Origin: Sulfurirhabdus autotrophica
GTDB lineage: Bacteria; Pseudomonadota; Gammaproteobacteria; Burkholderiales; SMCO01
Direction of reading: 5' to 3'
Length of the DNA stretch: 64,000 nucleotides
NCBI RefSeq assembly: GCF_004346685.1
Contig: NZ_SMCO01000004.1
Location: 1-64,000, forward strand
Shown: one piece after another, positions 8,737 to 17,564 of the stretch
How positions within the stretch are numbered: position 1 is the stretch's first letter
How the letters are laid out: every line of letters begins with the position of its first letter
Notes under the pieces: generated by a model
What the model was told of the DNA's origin: nothing
The model's database searches: none
What the model saw: the letters and a program-made list of their open reading frames with translations, nothing else
Program-made: the position numbers and the translations under genes

Positions 8737-11478
8737 CTAATGCGCCTGCTCCCAATTAGGTCCAACCCCTACTTCTGCCAGTAACGGGACATCCAGTTTG
8801 GCCACTTCGCACATTAACCTTGGCAGTTCCCGTTTGATTTCTTCCAGTTCTGCATCTGGCACTTCCAGCACCAGTTCATCGTGCACCTGCATGATGATCA
8901 TGGATTGTTTTTTGTGATGTTCCAGCCAGCCTTGTACGGCGATCATGGCCAGCTTAATCAGGTCAGCAGCGGTGCCTTGCATCGGTGCGTTGATGGCAGC
9001 GCGTTCTGCAGCCTGTCGGCGCGGGCCGTTTTTCCCGCTGATTTCCGGTAGCCACAGGCGTCGGCCAAATACGGTTTCTACATAGCCTTTGCTTTGGGCT
9101 TCCTCCCGGGTGCGCTGCATGTAGTTGGCTACGCCAGGATAGCGGGCGAAGTAACGGTCAATATAAGCTTGCGCGGCGGAGCGCTCCAAGCCTAGCTGGC
9201 CGGCCAGTCCAAAGGCAGACATGCCGTAAATCAGACCGAAGTTGATTACTTTGGCGTAACGACGCTGTTCGGATGAGACTTCTTCTGGTGCCACGCCAAA
9301 GATTTCCGCTGCGGTAGCGCGGTGCACGTCCTGGCCCTCTGCAAAGGCTTTCAGCAAGCTGGCATCCTGTGAAATATGCGCCATGATGCGCAATTCGATC
9401 TGGGAGTAATCCGCCGAAACGATATGGCTGCCCGCCGGAGCGATAAACGCTTCTCGGATACGCCGACCTTCTGCGCTGCGCACAGGGATGTTTTGAAGGT
9501 TAGGCTCGGAGCTAGCCAGTCGCCCGGTGATAGCAACGGCCTGGTTGTAGTTGGTATGCACGCGCCCGGTCGCAGGGTTCACCATACGCGGGAGCTTGTC
9601 TGTGTAAGTGGATTTTAGTTTGGCGATGCCGCGATATTCCAGTAACAGTTTGGGCAGCGGGTAGTCTTCGGCCAGCTTTTGCAATACGTCTTCATCCGTT
9701 GAAGGGGTACCGCCAGGGGTTTTTTTGATCACTGGCAGGTTTTGCTGGGTGAAAAGAATTTCCTGTATCTGTTTGGGGGAGTTCAGGTTGAACGGCTGCC
9801 CTGCCAGAATATGGGCTTGCTTCTCCAGTTCTTGTATCTTTAAGCCCAGCTCATGACTTTGAATGCCCAGCAGTCTGGAATCCAGCAGTACGCCATTGCG
9901 TTCTATCTGATACAAAATCTGGATCAGGGGCATTTCAATGTGGCGGTACACGTATTCCAGTTTGCTGTCAGCACTGACTTGCGGGTACAGGGATTCGTGT
10001 AATTGCAGGGTGATGTCCGCATCTTCTGCGGCATATTCAGCGGCTGTTTCAATAGAGACATCTTCAAAACCGATCTGGCTCGCCCCTTTACCCGCAACTT
10101 CGGCATAAGCAATGGTTTTAACGCCCAGGTGGCGTAACGCCATGTTGTCCATATCATGGGGGCGATGGCTTTCCAGTACATAGGATTCAAGCAAGGTATC
10201 GTGATGCACGCCCGCCAGTTTGATACCGTGGTTGGCGAAAATGTGCAGATCGTATTTGATGTTTTGCCCCAGTTTGAGCATGCTCGGGTCTTCCAGCCAG
10301 GGTTTCAGGCGTTGCAGCACATAGGCTTCGCTGAGCTGGTCCGGCGCGCCGGGATAGCGATGGTTGAGGGGAATATACGCGCCATGGTGGGTTTCCACCG
10401 AAAGCGAAATGCCAACCAGACGGGCGATCATAGGATCAAGGCCCGTGGTTTCTGTATCAACGGAAACCAGTGCGCTCGCACCGATTCTGGCCAGCCAGTC
10501 ATTCAGCGCTGCTTCGGTTGTAATGGTTTCGTAGTTGCGCGCAACGGTGGGGAGTGTTGTCGTAGCTGCTGTTGAGGCGTCAGTTGCTTCGCCTCCCACT
10601 TCCCTGAGCCAGGTTTTAAATCCAAATTGACCAAACAGTTCAGTCAGTTTGGCCTGGTCCTGAGGTTGAGGGTGTAAGGCTCGGACTTCCACGGGTAAGG
10701 GCACATCGGTTTTAATGGTAACCAGTTTGTAACCCATGGGCAGCCAATCCAGCGCTTTGCGCAGATTATCGCCGACTACTCCTTTAATTTTATCTGCATT
10801 GGCGACCAGGTTGTCCAGTGAACCATATTCTGCCAACCATTTCACGGCTGTTTTGGGGCCGACTTTTTCCACGCCGGGAACATTGTCCACCGTGTCGCCG
10901 ACCAGTGTCAGATAATCCTGTATACGTTCCGGCGGGACGCCAAACTTGTTAATCACCCCTTCCCTGTCCAGCGTTTCATTGGTCATGGTATTGACCAGTG
11001 TGACATGGGGGTTCACCAGCTGGGCCATATCTTTGTCGCCAGTTGAAATGATGGTGCGAATCCCCTCTTTTTCAGCCAGCAAACCCAGTGTGCCAATGAC
11101 ATCGTCCGCTTCAACCCCATCCACAATCAGCAGTGGCCAGCCCATGGCCCGAATGGCCTCCAGCAGCGGTTCGATCTGGCACCGCAGGTCATCCGGCATG
11201 GGGGGGCGATGGGCTTTATATTCCGGAAACCAGTCATCGCGGAAGGTTTTTCCTTTTGCGTCAAACACACACGCGCTATAATCGGCGATGTGGTCTTTAT
11301 GCAGCCGGCGTAACATGTTGAGTACGCCATAAATGGCACCCGTAGGTTCATTGCGCTGATTGCGCAAGTCCGGCATGGCATGAAAGGCACGGTAAAGATA
11401 GGAAGAGCCATCTACCAGTAGCAGTGTTTTAGCGCTGGATGCGGGTTCGACAGGGTTGTTTTGTGATTGCGTTTCCAT
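8737..11478 (-). CDS. polA: DNA polymerase I
   Basis: Repair and Okazaki-fragment-processing polymerase with three domains. The N-terminal 5'-3' exonuclease begins LLLVDGSSYLYRAFHAMP and has the helix-hairpin-helix DNVPGVEKVGPKTA. The 3'-5' proofreading domain keeps its acidic residues (SVDTETTGLDP). The polymerase domain has motif A VSADYSQIELRIMAHIS, the O-helix region YAKVINFGLIYGMSAFGLA and motif C QVHDELVLEVP. The start is set at the ATG at 11478 (METQSQNN...) because the longer reading from 11634 runs 52 codons into the divergent LOG gene and does not look like PolA. It faces the LOG-family gene with only 19 nt between start codons. Confidence 0.95.
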   Translation of the reverse strand: METQSQNNPVEPASSAKTLLLVDGSSYLYRAFHAMPDLRNQRNEPTGAIYGVLNMLRRLHKDHIADYSACVFDAKGKTFRDDWFPEYKAHRPPMPDDLRCQIEPLLEAIRAMGWPLLIVDGVEADDVIGTLGLLAEKEGIRTIISTGDKDMAQLVNPHVTLVNTMTNETLDREGVINKFGVPPERIQDYLTLVGDTVDNVPGVEKVGPKTAVKWLAEYGSLDNLVANADKIKGVVGDNLRKALDWLPMGYKLVTIKTDVPLPVEVRALHPQPQDQAKLTELFGQFGFKTWLREVGGEATDASTAATTTLPTVARNYETITTEAALNDWLARIGASALVSVDTETTGLDPMIARLVGISLSVETHHGAYIPLNHRYPGAPDQLSEAYVLQRLKPWLEDPSMLKLGQNIKYDLHIFANHGIKLAGVHHDTLLESYVLESHRPHDMDNMALRHLGVKTIAYAEVAGKGASQIGFEDVSIETAAEYAAEDADITLQLHESLYPQVSADSKLEYVYRHIEMPLIQILYQIERNGVLLDSRLLGIQSHELGLKIQELEKQAHILAGQPFNLNSPKQIQEILFTQQNLPVIKKTPGGTPSTDEDVLQKLAEDYPLPKLLLEYRGIAKLKSTYTDKLPRMVNPATGRVHTNYNQAVAITGRLASSEPNLQNIPVRSAEGRRIREAFIAPAGSHIVSADYSQIELRIMAHISQDASLLKAFAEGQDVHRATAAEIFGVAPEEVSSEQRRYAKVINFGLIYGMSAFGLAGQLGLERSAAQAYIDRYFARYPGVANYMQRTREEAQSKGYVETVFGRRLWLPEISGKNGPRRQAAERAAINAPMQGTAADLIKLAMIAVQGWLEHHKKQSMIIMQVHDELVLEVPDAELEEIKRELPRLMCEVAKLDVPLLAEVGVGPNWEQAH

Positions 11479-11497
11479 TAAATGCGGGTATCCAGCT

Positions 11498-12229
11498 ATG
11501 AGTTCTATCGATAAATTGCCTAAAATGGCTGATCCGGAGTTACTTGCCAAATCTTCATATACTGCGCGGGAATCATGGCGCGTTTTTGAGATTATGGCAG
11601 AATTTGTTGAATCCACGGAACGCTTAAGTGGCATTCGGCCCGCTGTCAGTATTTTTGGTAGTGCCCGTACCCCGCCTGATGATGCCTATTATATGTTGAC
11701 CGAGCAAATTGCACGGCAACTGTCAGACGCTGGATTCAGTGTGATTTCCGGTGGTGGCCCTGGCATCATGGAGGCTGCAAACAAAGGGGCTTTTTTTGGA
11801 AAATCGCCCAGTGTCGGCCTGAATATTCAACTTCCCCATGAGCAGAATAATAACCCTTATCAGGATATCAGTCAGACGTTTGGCCATTTTTTTGCACGCA
11901 AGGTCATGTTCGTCAAATTTGCGACAGCTTATGTCGTTATGCCGGGCGGTTTCGGCACCATGGATGAACTGATGGAGGCGCTGACACTGGTGCAAACCGG
12001 CAAAACGCGCAAAATTCCGATCATTTTGGTGCATGAGCCTTTTTGGGCAGGTTTAATCGACTGGTTCAAGACGACGTTAGTAAAAGAAGGGATGATCAAC
12101 CCGGAAGATATGGATCTGATCAAGATTATCAATGAACCCAAGGAAGTCGTAGACGCCATCTTCAAGCATTACGAAGCCCGTGGTTTCGAGCCATCTGCAG
12201 AAGAACGCGAGATCCAGCTTAGCCTGTAA
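11498..12229 (+). CDS. LOG-family protein (TIGR00730-like, cytokinin riboside phosphoribohydrolase family)
   Basis: Rossmann-fold protein with the LOG signature MPGGFGTMDELMEALTL and an upstream GGGPGIMEAANKGA phosphate-binding loop. LOG enzymes release the base from nucleoside 5'-monophosphates; the bacterial substrate is usually AMP or a cytokinin nucleotide. The start is set at the ATG at 11498 (MSSIDKLPKMADPELL), since the 14 upstream codons overlap polA's start region and look non-coding. The protein is 243 aa. It is divergent to polA and heads a run of plus-strand genes with DUF2782, thrB and a BPSS1780-type gene. Confidence 0.9.
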   Translation: MSSIDKLPKMADPELLAKSSYTARESWRVFEIMAEFVESTERLSGIRPAVSIFGSARTPPDDAYYMLTEQIARQLSDAGFSVISGGGPGIMEAANKGAFFGKSPSVGLNIQLPHEQNNNPYQDISQTFGHFFARKVMFVKFATAYVVMPGGFGTMDELMEALTLVQTGKTRKIPIILVHEPFWAGLIDWFKTTLVKEGMINPEDMDLIKIINEPKEVVDAIFKHYEARGFEPSAEEREIQLSL

Positions 12230-12277
12230 GCAGGCGGGATAATCATGCTAAAATGGGTTTAAATTAAAGGAAATCCT

Positions 12278-12610
12278 ATGCGCCACACAATCGCTACACT
12301 CATGTTTTGTCTGACTACACTCCCTGCCTATGCAGCAGGTACCGGCACACAACCGAAAGATTTGGAGCCGCTGCCAGAGCCGCCAGCAATGGTGGATGAG
12401 TCTATGGAGCCGCAAGTAACCATTATCAAGCAGGGCGAAGACAAAGTAGAACAGTATCGCCTTAATGGCCGGCTTTATATGCTGAAAGTCACACCGCCAC
12501 ATGGCGTGTCATATTATCTGGTTGATCAGCGTGGCGATGGCCAGTTTGCTCGACAGGATAATCTGGATTCAGGCGTGCGCGTACCCCAGTGGGTTTTGAT
12601 GAAGTTTTAA
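12278..12610 (+). CDS. DUF2782 family periplasmic protein
   Basis: Small secreted protein of 110 aa. A signal peptide (MRHTIATLMFCLTTLPAYAA) is followed by a proline/glutamate-rich linker (EPLPEPPAMVDES). A compact C-terminal domain follows, with EQYRLNGRLYMLKVTPPHG and a terminal VPQWVLMKF typical of DUF2782. Its function is unknown, but the gene is conserved next to polA and thrB in Betaproteobacteria, as seen here. An AAAGGAAA ribosome binding site lies before the ATG, and a TAAAAT-like -10 lies about 20 nt further upstream. Confidence 0.88.
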   Translation: MRHTIATLMFCLTTLPAYAAGTGTQPKDLEPLPEPPAMVDESMEPQVTIIKQGEDKVEQYRLNGRLYMLKVTPPHGVSYYLVDQRGDGQFARQDNLDSGVRVPQWVLMKF

Positions 12611-12661
12611 GGATAAGCAGTATTCATCATGCTTTTTCTGTTTATCCTCTACGATTAAATT

Positions 12662-13612
12662 ATGTCTGTTTATACAACCGTCTCCACAGAGCAGCTGACT
12701 CTCTGGCTCAAGCGCTATGCGATTGGCTCCCTGAGCGATTTACAGGGAATCGCTTCCGGCATCGAAAACACCAATTACTTTGTCACAACCAGTCATGGCC
12801 GTTTTGTGCTGACCCTGTTTGAGAAATTGACGGCGAAAGAATTGCCCTATTTCATCAATCTGATGGCGCATCTCTCCAGTCATGGTGTGCCCTGCCCCAG
12901 CCCGATAGCCAGTCAGGACAATTCTTTTCTGGGCGAATTGGAAGGCAAGCCTGCCTGCCTCGTCAGCTGCCTGCAAGGCAAATCCATCGAACTGGCTACA
13001 GCGCATCATTGCGCGCAAGTAGGCGAAATGCTGGCCGATATTCATCTGGCGGGAAAATCCTATGGCGCAACCATGGAAAACTCGCGTGGCCCCCACTGGT
13101 GGAAAGTGACTGCCCCCGAAGTGTTACCCAAACTGCCACCGGCAGAAGCTGAAATGCTCAAGGAAGAATTGCGTTATCAGGCGTTATACCGTTTTCAGGA
13201 TTTGCCTAGAGGGGTTATCCATGCAGATCTGTTCCGCGATAATGTCCTGTTTAATGGCGACACCATTGGTGGGGTCATTGATTTTTACTATGCGTGCAAC
13301 GATGCCTGGCTTTACGATGTAGCCATTACCGTGAATGACTGGTGTGTGGATGCTGATGGGCAGCTGGACCGCGAACGCATGCTGGCATTGCTGAAGGCAT
13401 ACCATGCTACGCGCCCTTTTACAGCACTGGAACGCGGTGCCTGGCCAGTTATGCTACGCGCCGGGGCTTTACGTTTCTGGCTATCCCGCTTGTACGATTT
13501 TCACTTCCCGAGGGCTGGCGAACTGACTCATGCCAAAGACCCTTCTCACTTTCAGCGTATCCTGCAAGGCCACATTACTGCTCAGAACGAACTGCAGCGG
13601 TTGTGGGTCTGA
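12662..13612 (+). CDS. thrB: Homoserine kinase (type II, APH-fold)
   Basis: Phosphorylates homoserine on the route to threonine, in the cytoplasm. This is the aminoglycoside-phosphotransferase-like form used by Betaproteobacteria and pseudomonads, not the GHMP kinase of enterics. The nucleotide-binding N-lobe is followed by the catalytic loop [13 protein letters not shown] and the metal-binding [20 protein letters not shown]. The C-terminal helices end near [11 protein letters not shown]. Length (316 aa) is normal. It follows DUF2782 by about 50 nt and precedes the BPSS1780-type gene by about 20 nt, so the three are probably one operon. Confidence 0.95.
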   Translation: MSVYTTVSTEQLTLWLKRYAIGSLSDLQGIASGIENTNYFVTTSHGRFVLTLFEKLTAKELPYFINLMAHLSSHGVPCPSPIASQDNSFLGELEGKPACLVSCLQGKSIELATAHHCAQVGEMLADIHLAGKSYGATMENSRGPHWWKVTAPEVLPKLPPAEAEMLKEELRYQALYRFQDLPRGVIHADLFRDNVLFNGDTIGGVIDFYYACNDAWLYDVAITVNDWCVDADGQLDRERMLALLKAYHATRPFTALERGAWPVMLRAGALRFWLSRLYDFHFPRAGELTHAKDPSHFQRILQGHITAQNELQRLWV

Positions 13613-13632
13613 TCTAAACTTGAATTAAATAA

Positions 13633-14457
13633 ATGGTTATACGTAAATTAAATCCACTTTATGGGTGGAAATGGCTCCGAGATGGTTGGCACATATTTTT
13701 AGCTAACCCCTCGTTGTGGATGGCAATCATGGCGTTGTCTTTTTTTGGCAGCCTGTTTCTGATGGCAGTACCGGTGATCGGCATTGTGGCTTTTTTTATG
13801 TTATGGCCAATACTGCAAGCGGGGTTGCTGCTCGGTGTGAAAGATCTGGAAGAAGGCAAACCGCTAGAACTCAAACACCTCCTGGCCGGGTTTAAATCTA
13901 CCCCTAAACCACTTGTAGCCATAGGCGGTTTTTCGTTGCTGGCTGCGATGATTACCATCTGGATATTAACGATGGGATGGGGAACCGAGTTTGACGCCCT
14001 TTTGAAGCTGATGGCTTCAGAGAGCTCAGATGTAGAAGCCTTTAAAGAAGCCAGCAGCAACCTGATCTGGCCGTCCATCGTAGGCTTGCTCATTTTTTTG
14101 CCATTTACCACCGCCGTCTGGTTTGCGCCGGCACTGGTAATATTTGATAAAGTGCCCCCTGTAGCTGCCATGGTCCTGTCTTTCAAGGCATCCATCCGCA
14201 ACATGTGGCCATTTCTGGTTTATGGCATGTTGTATTTGCTGGCTGATTTAATCGTGTCTTATTTGCTGGGTATTATTATTGCGATATTCAGCAAGCTGGG
14301 TGGCCCTGCAATGGGGCAAACCATTGCGACGCTGCTGGTTTTTCCAGTGATATTCATCTTTTTTGTTTTATTGGTGGGTTCCATCTACAGTGGATACAGG
14401 GATATTTTCGTATCACCTGAGCCGGAATCAACAACACCTGATCCAGTCGCTGATTAA
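13633..14457 (+). CDS. BPSS1780-family inner-membrane protein
   Basis: 274-aa integral membrane protein with about six hydrophobic helices. It begins with the family's characteristic LNPLYGWKWLRDGWHIFLANPSLW segment (residues 6-29), and a WFAPALVIFDKVPP motif sits in the middle. BPSS1780/DUF2189-like proteins are conserved downstream of thrB in Betaproteobacteria; their function is unknown. The proline- and acid-rich tail (SPEPESTTPDPVAD) is cytoplasmic or periplasmic and probably disordered. It ends the plus-strand operon; the next gene faces it. Confidence 0.85.
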   Translation: MVIRKLNPLYGWKWLRDGWHIFLANPSLWMAIMALSFFGSLFLMAVPVIGIVAFFMLWPILQAGLLLGVKDLEEGKPLELKHLLAGFKSTPKPLVAIGGFSLLAAMITIWILTMGWGTEFDALLKLMASESSDVEAFKEASSNLIWPSIVGLLIFLPFTTAVWFAPALVIFDKVPPVAAMVLSFKASIRNMWPFLVYGMLYLLADLIVSYLLGIIIAIFSKLGGPAMGQTIATLLVFPVIFIFFVLLVGSIYSGYRDIFVSPEPESTTPDPVAD

Positions 14458-14604
14458 CTTACTGCCTGGTGATGTAATAAATTATCAGGGTTTCGGGTTT
14501 TCCTGTGGGCCATTTGTTAAATCCTTCAACGGCTAATTCGAGTTAGTTTGGTTTAAGGTCAGAAAACTGGCTGCAAAATGCAGCATCTGTAGCTGACTTG
14601 ATTA

Positions 14605-15597
14605 TTACGACCGAAGCAATTCATTCCATACCGGCAAACAAAGCTGCCATGTGGGCATCAGGCGCGGAAACATTTCTATTCCGGCAAGTGCGCTTTGCAG
14701 GCGATTCCAGCGCATTAGATCAAAAGAATCCCGGTACAAGTACGCCATCCAGTCCGCCAATAGCACAGCTGCATGGGATTCTGCATCGCTGGTATCACAG
14801 GTAGAAAGCCCCGCACTGTGCTGGTATCCAGTCACAATGGTTTCCGCGTCATAGCCCCAGCGATGCAGTGCAATCGCTGCTGTGCCTGCACGAAATGTCA
14901 CGTCTTCAGGCAAACTAGATTCTGCTGCCGAGGCAATAGGATCGAGCGTTACCGGAAATTCAGAGAAATTAAGGTTGGCAAACAAAGCTTGAACGTGTGC
15001 CGCCAGTTCGGGCGTGTTCGCCATGTGCCAGAAATTGAAGACTATGGTTTGGCGTGGCTGGGTAACTTCAGTAACGCCATGATAAGAATCCTCGTGCAAC
15101 AGAAAGCCAACGGCTTTGTTGTATTCAGGATTAACACTGAATTCGGCTTCTCCCTCTGGAGATGAGAATAATTCCAAAACACCGCCATGTTCAGCTTGCC
15201 ATTGCTTATTGAATTGCACGACCAGCCGCACAATTTCATAGCCTAATAGCGGCCGGTCACTGTGTATACCAATGACTTGTCCGGGCAGCATTCGTTGAGC
15301 CGTGACCACCACACGATTGACGAGTGGTAATCCAGTAATCTCGCGCATTCTTGCGAGTATTTCGGTCTGAAACGTTGCTGGAATACTCTCGGTAACGTTG
15401 CAAAGAGAACAGCGGTAAAACTCACCATCCTGATGCTGCCATTCACTGTCTTGCAAAAATAGCTGCTCAAGCGCAGCGCATTGTTCTTCAGAAAATGCGG
15501 CTTTCACAAAGAAAAAGGGGAATGGGTGATGGTGGTGCTCGGGGTGTAAGAGCAATGACTCGACTCCTTTATGAATGATATGTGAACGTATTTGCAC
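14605..15597 (-). CDS. 2OG-Fe(II) oxygenase superfamily protein
   Basis: The N-terminal 200 residues form a prolyl-4-hydroxylase-like double-stranded beta helix. The iron ligands are visible as HSD (in GQVIGIHSDRP) and the distal His in YHGVTEV, followed by the 2-oxoglutarate-binding arginine in TQPRQTIVFNFW. A histidine-rich stretch (HPEHHHHPFPFFF) precedes the fold. The C-terminal 120 residues form a separate helical region with no recognised domain. The start is GTG at 15597; no strong ribosome binding site is seen. The gene begins about 30 nt beyond the last attC-like site, so it marks the downstream edge of the cassette cluster. The substrate is unknown. Confidence 0.82.
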   Translation of the reverse strand: MQIRSHIIHKGVESLLLHPEHHHHPFPFFFVKAAFSEEQCAALEQLFLQDSEWQHQDGEFYRCSLCNVTESIPATFQTEILARMREITGLPLVNRVVVTAQRMLPGQVIGIHSDRPLLGYEIVRLVVQFNKQWQAEHGGVLELFSSPEGEAEFSVNPEYNKAVGFLLHEDSYHGVTEVTQPRQTIVFNFWHMANTPELAAHVQALFANLNFSEFPVTLDPIASAAESSLPEDVTFRAGTAAIALHRWGYDAETIVTGYQHSAGLSTCDTSDAESHAAVLLADWMAYLYRDSFDLMRWNRLQSALAGIEMFPRLMPTWQLCLPVWNELLRS

Positions 15598-15628
15598 CTA
15601 CGATTTGCTGAATTCTTTTTTTATTGAT

Positions 15629-15690
15629 CTTTAACGACCATGCTCAGCAGCGCGCGCTTTTGGCGCGTCCGCTGGAGCTACTTGTTAAGT
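15629..15690 (-). repeat. attC-like integron recombination site 1
   Basis: On the minus strand the site opens with ACTTAAC (fits RYYYAAC), six bases after the stop of the preceding ORF. It closes with GTTAAAG, one base off GTTRRRY. Between them is the typical inner arm pair, CTCCAGCGGACGCGC against GCGCGCGCTGCTGAG, with a CAAAA-type loop and unpaired bases as in attC extrahelical positions. The size (62 nt) is in the normal range. It follows the broken cassette gene at 15696-16190. Confidence 0.85.
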
Positions 15691-15695
15691 TTCGA

Positions 15696-16190
15696 TTAGG
15701 CATACACATGCAAGCCACTTTTTGAAGCTAGATCGCTTAGGTACTCTGTAATCTTGTCGTTAATATAGAAAAATATAACCGTGTCATCCCATGATTGGTA
15801 ATAGATTGCCTCATATTCAGGCAAGGCAACGAAGAAGTGTGGCCATGAAAATGGATTTATATATTCTAGAGCTGTTTTGTCTGTGTTGAATTGTTTGAAT
15901 AGCACTCGATCCTTTTTTCTGCCACGTAAACTCACCTTGTAACATGCCGTGCTCTGAATGAGAATTTCATTGAATTTGCAAAAAGCATCATCTCTTCTTT
16001 TTTGCTCTTCAAGTGAAACTTTATCCAGTAGTTAACTTGCTTCTTCAAGACCCAAACAGTGATCAAAGATGGACATGAATGTTTTTTTGTAATCATACGG
16101 CTCAATGTTACAAATCAAATTAACCAAGTCAGGAAATACTTTTCTCAGTCGATCTTGTTCTGATTTGGGAATATTTGTAAGGTATCTCAT
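15696..16190 (-). pseudogene. Cassette gene of unknown function interrupted by an in-frame TAA
   Basis: Reading from the ATG at 16190 (MRYLTNIPKSEQDRLRKVFP...) gives 52 codons, then TAA at 16032-16034. The same frame continues without further stops to 15696, ending ASKSGLHVYA. The two halves join as one acidic soluble protein of about 164 residues. The downstream 79-codon piece (from 15935) is open but lacks a plausible start. The ATG lies 8 nt after the core of attC-like site 2, as expected of a gene cassette. I do not recognise the family. Either the gene is dead or the stop is read through. Confidence 0.75.
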
Positions 16191-16197
16191 TTCAGGA

Positions 16198-16271
16198 GCT
16201 TAACGTAGAGTTAACCGGTGAGCTTCAGCGCCGTCCAACGACCGGAGGGAGCGAGGTTGACCGGGTTAGCC
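16198..16271 (-). repeat. attC-like integron recombination site 2
   Basis: On the minus strand the site runs from GGCTAAC to GTTAAGC (the latter fits GTTRRRY exactly). Just before the end core it contains GGTTAACTCTACGTTAAGC, which is laid out like the L' and R' boxes of classical attC sites (compare GGCTTAACTCAAGCGTTAGA). Complementary arms GGTCAACC/GGTTAAC and CCGGT/ACCGG give the imperfect hairpin. The stop of the TPR gene lies 10 nt upstream and the next ATG 8 nt downstream. The size is 74 nt. Confidence 0.8.
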
Positions 16272-16281
16272 ACATTCCCGC

Positions 16282-17001
16282 CTAGTTGGGTTCTGGTAGC
16301 TTTTGTTCTAGAGCATGAAGAAATGTTGGTGGAAGCGGCCGTGCATTTTGCACCCGCGCTTTCTTAACCTTCTCCCATGCACCTGCATAGTTGCCTTGTT
16401 CATATGAGGACATGGCCCAACGTCGCCAGCTATTCCCGTAAGTTGGATCAAGGGCTGTGCTCTCGGAAAAATTCTGATTGGCCAAAGAAAACAATCGTGC
16501 TCTATCCTGCACCTTTTCCATCGGCGTGCTCTCGGCTTGTGCAGAATATGCTGAGCCCAGATCAGAAAGCAGAGCTGTTTTTTGAAACGGATCATCTGCG
16601 AGTTGTTTGGATTTCTCCAGGTACTGGATTGCTTCTTCAAATTTCCCGCGCTGAAGCATCACACGACCAAAACCCCAATAAGGTTGGTAGTTGTTTGGAT
16701 TCAATAACCACGACTGGTTATACCGACGCATTGCAAAGTCGAGATCATCTTTTGCAACGAATTGTTCAGCTTGTGCAAACCAGGCCTTACTCGCGGCCTC
16801 CCTGTTTCCAAATCCTTCGGATGCTTGCTTGATGAAATCTTCGTCCGCTTGCTTGAGGAAGTCGGGGCGAGGTATCGCAGGTTGGCCATACATAGGAATG
16901 TTGTCGATCCGCTTTTCGGCTGGCGCCGACGCGCATCCCGATAGGGCCATCAGACCAAGCGCTGTGAAGGCGAGAAGCGATTGTGCAATTCGGTGGCTCA
17001 T
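16282..17001 (-). CDS. Tetratricopeptide-repeat lipoprotein (gene cassette)
   Basis: The start is set at the ATG at 17001, where a GAGAG ribosome binding site precedes a clean lipoprotein signal (SHRIAQSLLAFTALGLMALSGC, Cys about residue 23 by this start). A longer reading from 17094 would run through the attC-like site. The mature part has two to three TPR-like helix pairs (YQPYWGFGRVMLQRGKFEEAIQYLEKSKQL; LFSLANQNFSESTALDPTYGNSWRRWAMSSYEQGNYAGAW, given here only as landmarks around residues 100-210). It probably sits in the outer membrane facing the periplasm. It is flanked on both sides by attC-like hairpins, so it is one cassette. The partner is unknown. Confidence 0.82.
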   Translation of the reverse strand: MSHRIAQSLLAFTALGLMALSGCASAPAEKRIDNIPMYGQPAIPRPDFLKQADEDFIKQASEGFGNREAASKAWFAQAEQFVAKDDLDFAMRRYNQSWLLNPNNYQPYWGFGRVMLQRGKFEEAIQYLEKSKQLADDPFQKTALLSDLGSAYSAQAESTPMEKVQDRARLFSLANQNFSESTALDPTYGNSWRRWAMSSYEQGNYAGAWEKVKKARVQNARPLPPTFLHALEQKLPEPN

Positions 17002-17015
17002 GAATTCTCTCTTGT

Positions 17016-17083
17016 GGCTACGTCTGAAATGAGCGGCCTCGCGCGGTTTTATGCGCGAGATCCACTCGATTGATGGGTTGGGC
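17016..17083 (-). repeat. attC-like integron recombination site 3 (core worn)
   Basis: On the minus strand it opens with GCCCAAC (fits RYYYAAC), 7 nt after the stop of the WapI-like gene. The hairpin arms are GAGTGGATCTCGCGC and GCGCGAGGCCGCTC around a short ATAAAAC loop. The end core reads CGTAGCC, which is GTTAGCC with one T missing, so this site may no longer recombine well. The layout, length (68 nt) and position between two ORFs match the other two sites. Confidence 0.8.
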
Positions 17084-17090
17084 GTCTGCT

Positions 17091-17555
17091 TCACCGTTGC
17101 AGCGCCTCCGGTTCTCTGAGAGGGAACTTGTCCAGAATCGCTTTGCAGCCCCCGATTATTGGCGGAAGGTATGTTTGATCGAAACCGTCGGTGTATGAGT
17201 GCGACTCGGTCATGTGGTCTGGCGTGATGGATATCTTGACCCGAATGTGCCCACCAGTTTGTGCTTGAAGCTCAACTCCAAGATTCGGCTCAATGCACCG
17301 CAACTCTGCTTGCCCCTGAAGTGTTTGATGCAGCGCTTCCACTTCTCGGTGCAGGCCGTGGATTTCTCCGAGGTGGACAAAGGAGCCGTGCACACAAACT
17401 GAAGATTGTGGGTATGAGCAATACGCTGTAACTCTGAGCCAGTTTCCATCCCAATAGTCTTGCAATTGAGGAAACTGGCGGCCATGTACCCAGACGCGAA
17501 GCCCCGCAATTTGGAGGTCCGGCTCACCAAGAGCTTCAAGTTCACGATCACTCAT
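17091..17555 (-). CDS. WapI-family-like immunity protein (gene cassette)
   Basis: The start is set at the ATG at 17555 (MSDRELEALGEPDLQIAGL). The protein is 154 aa and soluble. The pattern resembles the WapI-type immunity family: an N-terminal strand with LRVWVHGRQFP, a central YWDGNWLRVTAYCSYPQSS and a C-terminal VKISITPDHMTESHSY. Members neutralise secreted nuclease toxins, but orphan copies are common in cassettes and no toxin gene is present here. The sequence GTTGGGT, which fits the attC/attI end core GTTRRRY, lies at 17565-17571 just before the gene. An attC-like site lies 7 nt after its stop, so it is a complete cassette. Confidence 0.68.
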   Translation of the reverse strand: MSDRELEALGEPDLQIAGLRVWVHGRQFPQLQDYWDGNWLRVTAYCSYPQSSVCVHGSFVHLGEIHGLHREVEALHQTLQGQAELRCIEPNLGVELQAQTGGHIRVKISITPDHMTESHSYTDGFDQTYLPPIIGGCKAILDKFPLREPEALQR

Positions 17556-17564
17556 GCTTAAGAC

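Noticed and set aside
14605-15597. 2OG-Fe(II) oxygenase as part of a cyclophane RiPP cluster
   Set aside because: No precursor peptide or radical SAM maturase is near it.
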